64,000 bases of DNA from Thiodiazotropha sp040507035. GTDB lineage: Bacteria > Pseudomonadota > Gammaproteobacteria > Chromatiales > Chromatiaceae. Made by a program: the position numbers and the translations under genes. Each line of letters starts with the position of its first letter. The stretch's first letter is position 1. Where the stretch lies: assembly GCA_040507035.1 (NCBI GenBank), contig JBEVVR010000014.1, forward strand, positions 241,676 to 305,675, read 5' to 3'. This document shows positions 61,601 to 64,000 of the stretch, one piece after another. A model generated the notes under the pieces. It did no database searches. It saw nothing but the letters and a program-made list of their open reading frames with translations, and was not told where the DNA came from.

Positions 61601-62758
61601 CTGTTTGTTGAAAAAGAGATAGCGGCCTTTCAGGTCCTTGGCAAAGATGGCATCCGTAGACGAATCAGCAATGGTGGAAAGCAGATTCAATGCCTGAATA
61701 CGCTCAGCCTGCGCCTGATAGGTGGCGCTCGCAAGTGCAAGTTGTTGGCGTTGACGCAACAGATGGAGTCCGAAGAAACCGATAAACAGGGCGAAAAGCC
61801 CGCTCAATCCCATCCAAATGGCACTGTCCAGTGCCTCATTGTAGACCTCGGACCAGTCCATCTTCGCCAGCAGGAACCAATCCGTACCAGGTATGTTGCG
61901 TCCCACACCGAATACGGATTCGTTACGATAGTCCTTACCCTCGACAACATGTGCAATACCCAAATCACCCCGCGCCAGTTGGGCTGCCAGCAGTTCCTTA
62001 TCTTCAATCGGCCAGCGCAGTCGCATCGAGGCATCGGGGTCATGTTTTAGGTTATTGAGAAACTCCAACTCAGATCCATCCCGGCGGAACATCACAACTT
62101 CTCCGCTTTTGCTGGGAACAGGCCATTCGCTGACTGCTGGGAGAAGATAGTGAGTAGGATCCATATGTAGGACAAGTATGTATTCGATCTCATCCCGTTT
62201 ATTCTTGTAGGGCAGGATGTAGTCGAGATGCGCATCACCCTCGCTATCCCGATAGGGGCCCAAACGTTCTACATTCCCTGATTTTGCCAATCGCAATATG
62301 GATCTGACCGATGCGGTATCGATTCGGGAGTGAACGTCTGATGTTGTCCAGAGGGTGGTCCCAGACCCATCCAATAGATTGACGCCCTCGAACTGGCCTA
62401 TGTTTTCTATTGCTTGTAACTGTTCGCTTAGGCGATTGAAGCTGGCACGATCATTGAGATTTTTCCAGTCTTGAAACGCTGAACTGATGGTTTTGTTGAT
62501 TCTAATGAAGTGAGAATTTTGCCGACGCTCCTGAAGCCAATCCTCAACCAGCTCGGATTTTAGATCAGAAATAGCTTGTAAGCGCCTGATTTCATGATTT
62601 TTCTTGTCTTGTATTGTTGAGTAGACCAGGACCACAGTCAAGGGAGTTATAAACAGCGCCAGGAGGAGTGCCGGGAGCCAGACCGAGTGGATGCCACGGT
62701 GCGGGCCTTTTGGCCGGGATTGATCAGTTCGCAATGAACGCTTAGTCAGCCAAAACAT
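58700..62758 (-). CDS. Membrane histidine kinase with periplasmic sensor and six PAS domains
   Basis: 1352 aa. Membrane helix about 28-48, a large periplasmic dCache-like domain about 50-315, second helix about 318-338, then six PAS/PAC units, recognisable from repeated starts (TIADSSTDAIFAKD, LFQTLPDLIWLKD, LFYERAPVAYESL, ELVDNMSDGVAVYE, LLVENQTDLVVKV, AVVEDTPVLICSF) and GIGRDITD/GVSRDIT ends. C-terminal HisKA with SHDLRAPLRAVTGF and HATPase with NLIENALTYH and GTGVGLAIV. Next comes a CheY-like gene about 100 nt downstream. Confidence 0.9.
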   Translation of the reverse strand: MFWLTKRSLRTDQSRPKGPHRGIHSVWLPALLLALFITPLTVVLVYSTIQDKKNHEIRRLQAISDLKSELVEDWLQERRQNSHFIRINKTISSAFQDWKNLNDRASFNRLSEQLQAIENIGQFEGVNLLDGSGTTLWTTSDVHSRIDTASVRSILRLAKSGNVERLGPYRDSEGDAHLDYILPYKNKRDEIEYILVLHMDPTHYLLPAVSEWPVPSKSGEVVMFRRDGSELEFLNNLKHDPDASMRLRWPIEDKELLAAQLARGDLGIAHVVEGKDYRNESVFGVGRNIPGTDWFLLAKMDWSEVYNEALDSAIWMGLSGLFALFIGFFGLHLLRQRQQLALASATYQAQAERIQALNLLSTIADSSTDAIFAKDLKGRYLFFNKQAELFSGKSKDQVLGEDDRKLFPPHQAEMLIAKDQALMEEDRVSTFHEHLDTEMGPITFLATKGPLKDEKGEIIGVFGVSRDITEMHSMEEALRQKESRLRTLFQTLPDLIWLKDPEGVYLACNPTFERFFGAKEAEIQGKTDYDFITREQADSFRANDLAAINAGAPRSNTEWIRFADNDQRALLMTTKTPVIDDSGELMGVLGIGRDITSLHQAEQALRENMEYFRLFYERAPVAYESLDEHGVILDINPAWMELLGFDSDQRDQVIGRPISDFIVPEQHSLLDASFNEFFTHGSVRGKEYDLIRRDGRIVTVSVDGQIGHDVHGNNKQTHCVLHDITERKQNEARYRELVDNMSDGVAVYEAIDDGADFVFREYNKSGERIGKNRREDVIGHRVTEVFPGIEHLGLLEVFKRVWLTGKAEYFPIGSYQDERLRIWVDNYVYRLPGGEIVAIYNDITDRKLAEEALKQSEEKYRLLVENQTDLVVKVDTEGCFEFASPSYCKMFGKSEDQLLGNKFMPLVHEDDQAKTHEAIQRLQHPPYTTYLEQRAMTSSGWRWLGWMDSAILDNDNKVTAIIGVGRDITDRVEAMEALQQSEERYRAVVEDTPVLICSFLSNGEITFINKAYCDYFQKSPEELIGSRFFALIPADDRDRVMENIRALTPDSPTQSHEHQVITKSAATRWQRWTIRALFNTQGETLSYQSIGQDITNRKLAEIKLSRLNNELEARVNERTSELESANKELESFVYSVSHDLRAPLRAVTGFAHILVNRHLDSLNQEGQHYLKNVLQAGNHMGDLIDDLLQYSRTGRGAVQMRPIELAPIIEGLEVTFAEPIESSNAKLIIEKPLATPLGDATLIGQQFSNLIENALTYHAPNTAPVIQIAAKPSGDRVIITVRDNGIGIDPQYQHKIFQVFQRLHSQDEYPGTGVGLAIVTKAARMMDGEVKVESSLGKGSQFTIILPSAEEH

Positions 62759-63317
62759 CGATCGGCCTGTCAGTCCAAAAGGATCTATTTGCTAAGAAAA
62801 CTGCATGGGTAAACGGTTTAGTGAGTGTATGCAGAGAGGTGCACCTATTCATCAGAAGAGTGTAATTTTGTAGTTTCTTATAGAGAGCAGATCAAAAAGG
62901 TTTCAAAAAACACCGCTATATCTACCCTTCATGGTAGACATTAAGACAAAAAATTGAAGTAGTGCCAGCATTTTCAAGGGTGTATCGGGTAACTTTCGGC
63001 TTCCGGTAGAACACATATTGTTGAACTTCATTATGGATGCTGAAAAGCCTTTCCCGCAAGACCCGCCAGTTCGCTAAGTCCCTTCTTATTTTGATGTCTA
63101 CGTGGCATAGGCTTGCTGACTCAAGGGTAAGCGCAGAATGAGTGCTCAATCATGTTGTTCAAGGGTGTTTGCTAAGTGAGAGAGGTGACCATTTTGTTGA
63201 TGTGGAATAACATTTTTAGGCCGATCTACTGACTGGGGTCAGTGTAATCTCGAGATGGGGAAGATCTTTCGAAATTATCGATTATTATTAAAATCGATAG
63301 CAATCGGAATTAATACG
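62759..63317. other. Intergenic region between divergent signalling genes
   Basis: 559 bp. A 75-codon frame on the minus strand (62922-63149) has no family trait, and I do not call it. The right end is AT-rich with an ATCGATT/AATCGAT palindrome. No hairpin or RNA gene is recognised. Confidence 0.45.
63277..63298 (+). promoter_or_regulatory. Inverted repeat ATCGATT-N8-AATCGAT, candidate operator
   Basis: A 7-bp inverted repeat about 20 bp upstream of the preferred MerR-REC start. MerR-type regulators bind palindromes of similar size in their own promoters. If translation starts at 63255 the site would be coding, so this is tentative. Confidence 0.3.
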
Positions 63318-63902
63318 ATGTATCGTAAGCCCTGGAAGAGACACTATCTTTCGCCGGGTGAGACCGCAGGGATTTTTAAGGTCACTCCGGCCTCGCTACG
63401 TGGGTGGACGCGCAAAGGTATGCTACGCGCAGAGACCACTCAAGGGGGACATCGACGCTATCCTGTCAGTGAAGTGCTTCGACTGGCTCGGGTTAAAGGT
63501 GTCGAGATTAAATCGTCACTTTTTACCTCGGTCAAATTATTGATCATTGACAGCGACGTCGAATATAGCAAGGTCGTACATAAATCACTAAGTGGTGAAT
63601 CCGGTATCAATGAAGTAGCCGTCGCTCACGATGGTTTCATGGCAGGATGTTTGATGTCGCAATTTAAGCCAGATGTTGTGCTTTTAGATCTTAAAGTGCC
63701 AGGCATTGATAGTTCTCTGATATGCAGCTTTATAAAACACGATCATGAAACAAAATTTATCAGAGTGATTGCTATGTGTCGGAACTGTTCAAAACAACAA
63801 CAACAGAACATCATAGAGCTTGGCGCTGAAGAGTGTTTGACTAAACCCTTTACCACGAATCAGCTTAAACAGGCGATGGGTTTGACCGACGCTATTGATT
63901 AG
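63318..63902 (+). CDS. MerR-type HTH fused to a receiver domain
   Basis: 194 aa from ATG 63318 (ATG 63255 possible). Residues about 10-60 are a MerR/BldC-like winged helix (YLSPGETAGIFKVTPASLRGW, then KGMLRAETTQGGHRRY). Residues about 75-190 are a receiver: LLIIDSDVEYSKVV acidic site, DVVLLDLKVPGID phospho-acceptor, and CLTKPFT lysine. Normal MerR proteins carry an effector-binding coiled coil here; a receiver instead is unusual. The gene is followed by another response regulator, cut by the window. Confidence 0.75.
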   Translation: MYRKPWKRHYLSPGETAGIFKVTPASLRGWTRKGMLRAETTQGGHRRYPVSEVLRLARVKGVEIKSSLFTSVKLLIIDSDVEYSKVVHKSLSGESGINEVAVAHDGFMAGCLMSQFKPDVVLLDLKVPGIDSSLICSFIKHDHETKFIRVIAMCRNCSKQQQQNIIELGAEECLTKPFTTNQLKQAMGLTDAID

Positions 63903-63915
63903 TTCCGGCCCCTTA

Positions 63916-64000
63916 ATGAAAGATCCCGATATCTTGTCGATAGGTCGGTATGACCGGCCATATCATGTTCTCATCGTAGAAGATGACGAACCCCATCTTT
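63916..64000 (+). CDS. Response regulator, N-terminal fragment (cut by window end)
   Basis: Starts at ATG 63916, 14 nt after the MerR-REC stop, and runs off the window in frame: after a short basic lead (SIGRYDRPYH) it reads VLIVEDDEPHL, the beginning of a receiver domain. The rest and its output domain are outside the window. Confidence 0.65.
   Translation, partial: MKDPDILSIGRYDRPYHVLIVEDDEPHL

Noticed and set aside
62922..63149. 75-codon minus-strand ORF
   Set aside because: No family trait, no ribosome site, isolated in intergenic DNA.

Overview
The window is a bacterial chromosome segment of about 50% GC, most likely from a free-living or symbiotic sulfur-oxidising gammaproteobacterium (Chromatiales or Thiodiazotropha/Sedimenticola-like). 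This placement is inferred from gene content: CpxPRA-like and Qse/Pmr-like two-component systems, a TcdA homologue, a FimT-type pseudopilin, many c-di-GMP enzymes and a multihaem cytochrome. There is no 16S gene to prove it.

Layout. 0-14 kb: a truncated CHASE-GGDEF protein; a cpxP-cpxR-cpxA-like envelope-stress operon with a candidate CpxR box; an orphan ABC-type binding protein paired with a Cache/PAS/GGDEF/EAL/CZB protein; tcdA; a methyltransferase; a DsbA/FrnE-like oxidoreductase; a chemoreceptor with a CZB domain; a TlpA-like thioredoxin. 14.6-22.2 kb: a nonahaem c-type cytochrome and a periplasmic parvulin, a SAM methyltransferase, a DUF2459 lipoprotein, and a vapBC locus with a frameshifted vapC. 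22.5-25.2 kb: a visibly GC-richer SOS cassette (lexA, Y-family polymerase, SRAP-like protein, small protein) carrying two copies of a palindromic repeat. 26-28 kb: a response regulator and kinase. 28.5-35.2 kb: an operon of a TolC-like protein, three PhnD-like periplasmic binding proteins and a transmembrane GGDEF-EAL protein, with no ABC permease or ATPase.

35.4-47.5 kb is the most remarkable block. It is a tightly overlapping operon whose order (MrpE, F, G, B-type, C, D, second D, then NuoH-, NuoB-, NuoC-, NuoD- and NuoI-like) matches archaeal Mbx/Mbs-type membrane complexes. The NuoD/hydrogenase-like large subunit keeps only one cysteine of each CxxC pair, so it is probably not a hydrogenase. 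The NuoI-like ferredoxin is fused in one polypeptide to a GltD/NfnB-type FAD-NAD(P)H oxidoreductase. A rubrerythrin-like diiron protein follows. This looks like an ion-pumping NAD(P)H-linked Mbx/Ehr-type complex, possibly for sulfane chemistry or reverse electron flow. Its three non-overlapping junctions hold two full copies of the repeat and a decayed four-helix-bundle (23S-intervening-sequence protein type) gene flanked by repeat arms.

47.5-50.9 kb is AT-rich accessory DNA ending at a tRNA-Asn gene: a small ORF, a possible IS21-type end, an SGNH-like protein and an unknown protein. 51-56 kb is conserved: FimT, an aspartate aminotransferase, uvrB, pcm and tRNA-Val. 56-64 kb is a second signalling block: a six-PAS histidine kinase, a CheY-like regulator, a REC-PAS-GGDEF-EAL protein, a MerR-HTH/REC fusion, and a response regulator cut by the right edge.
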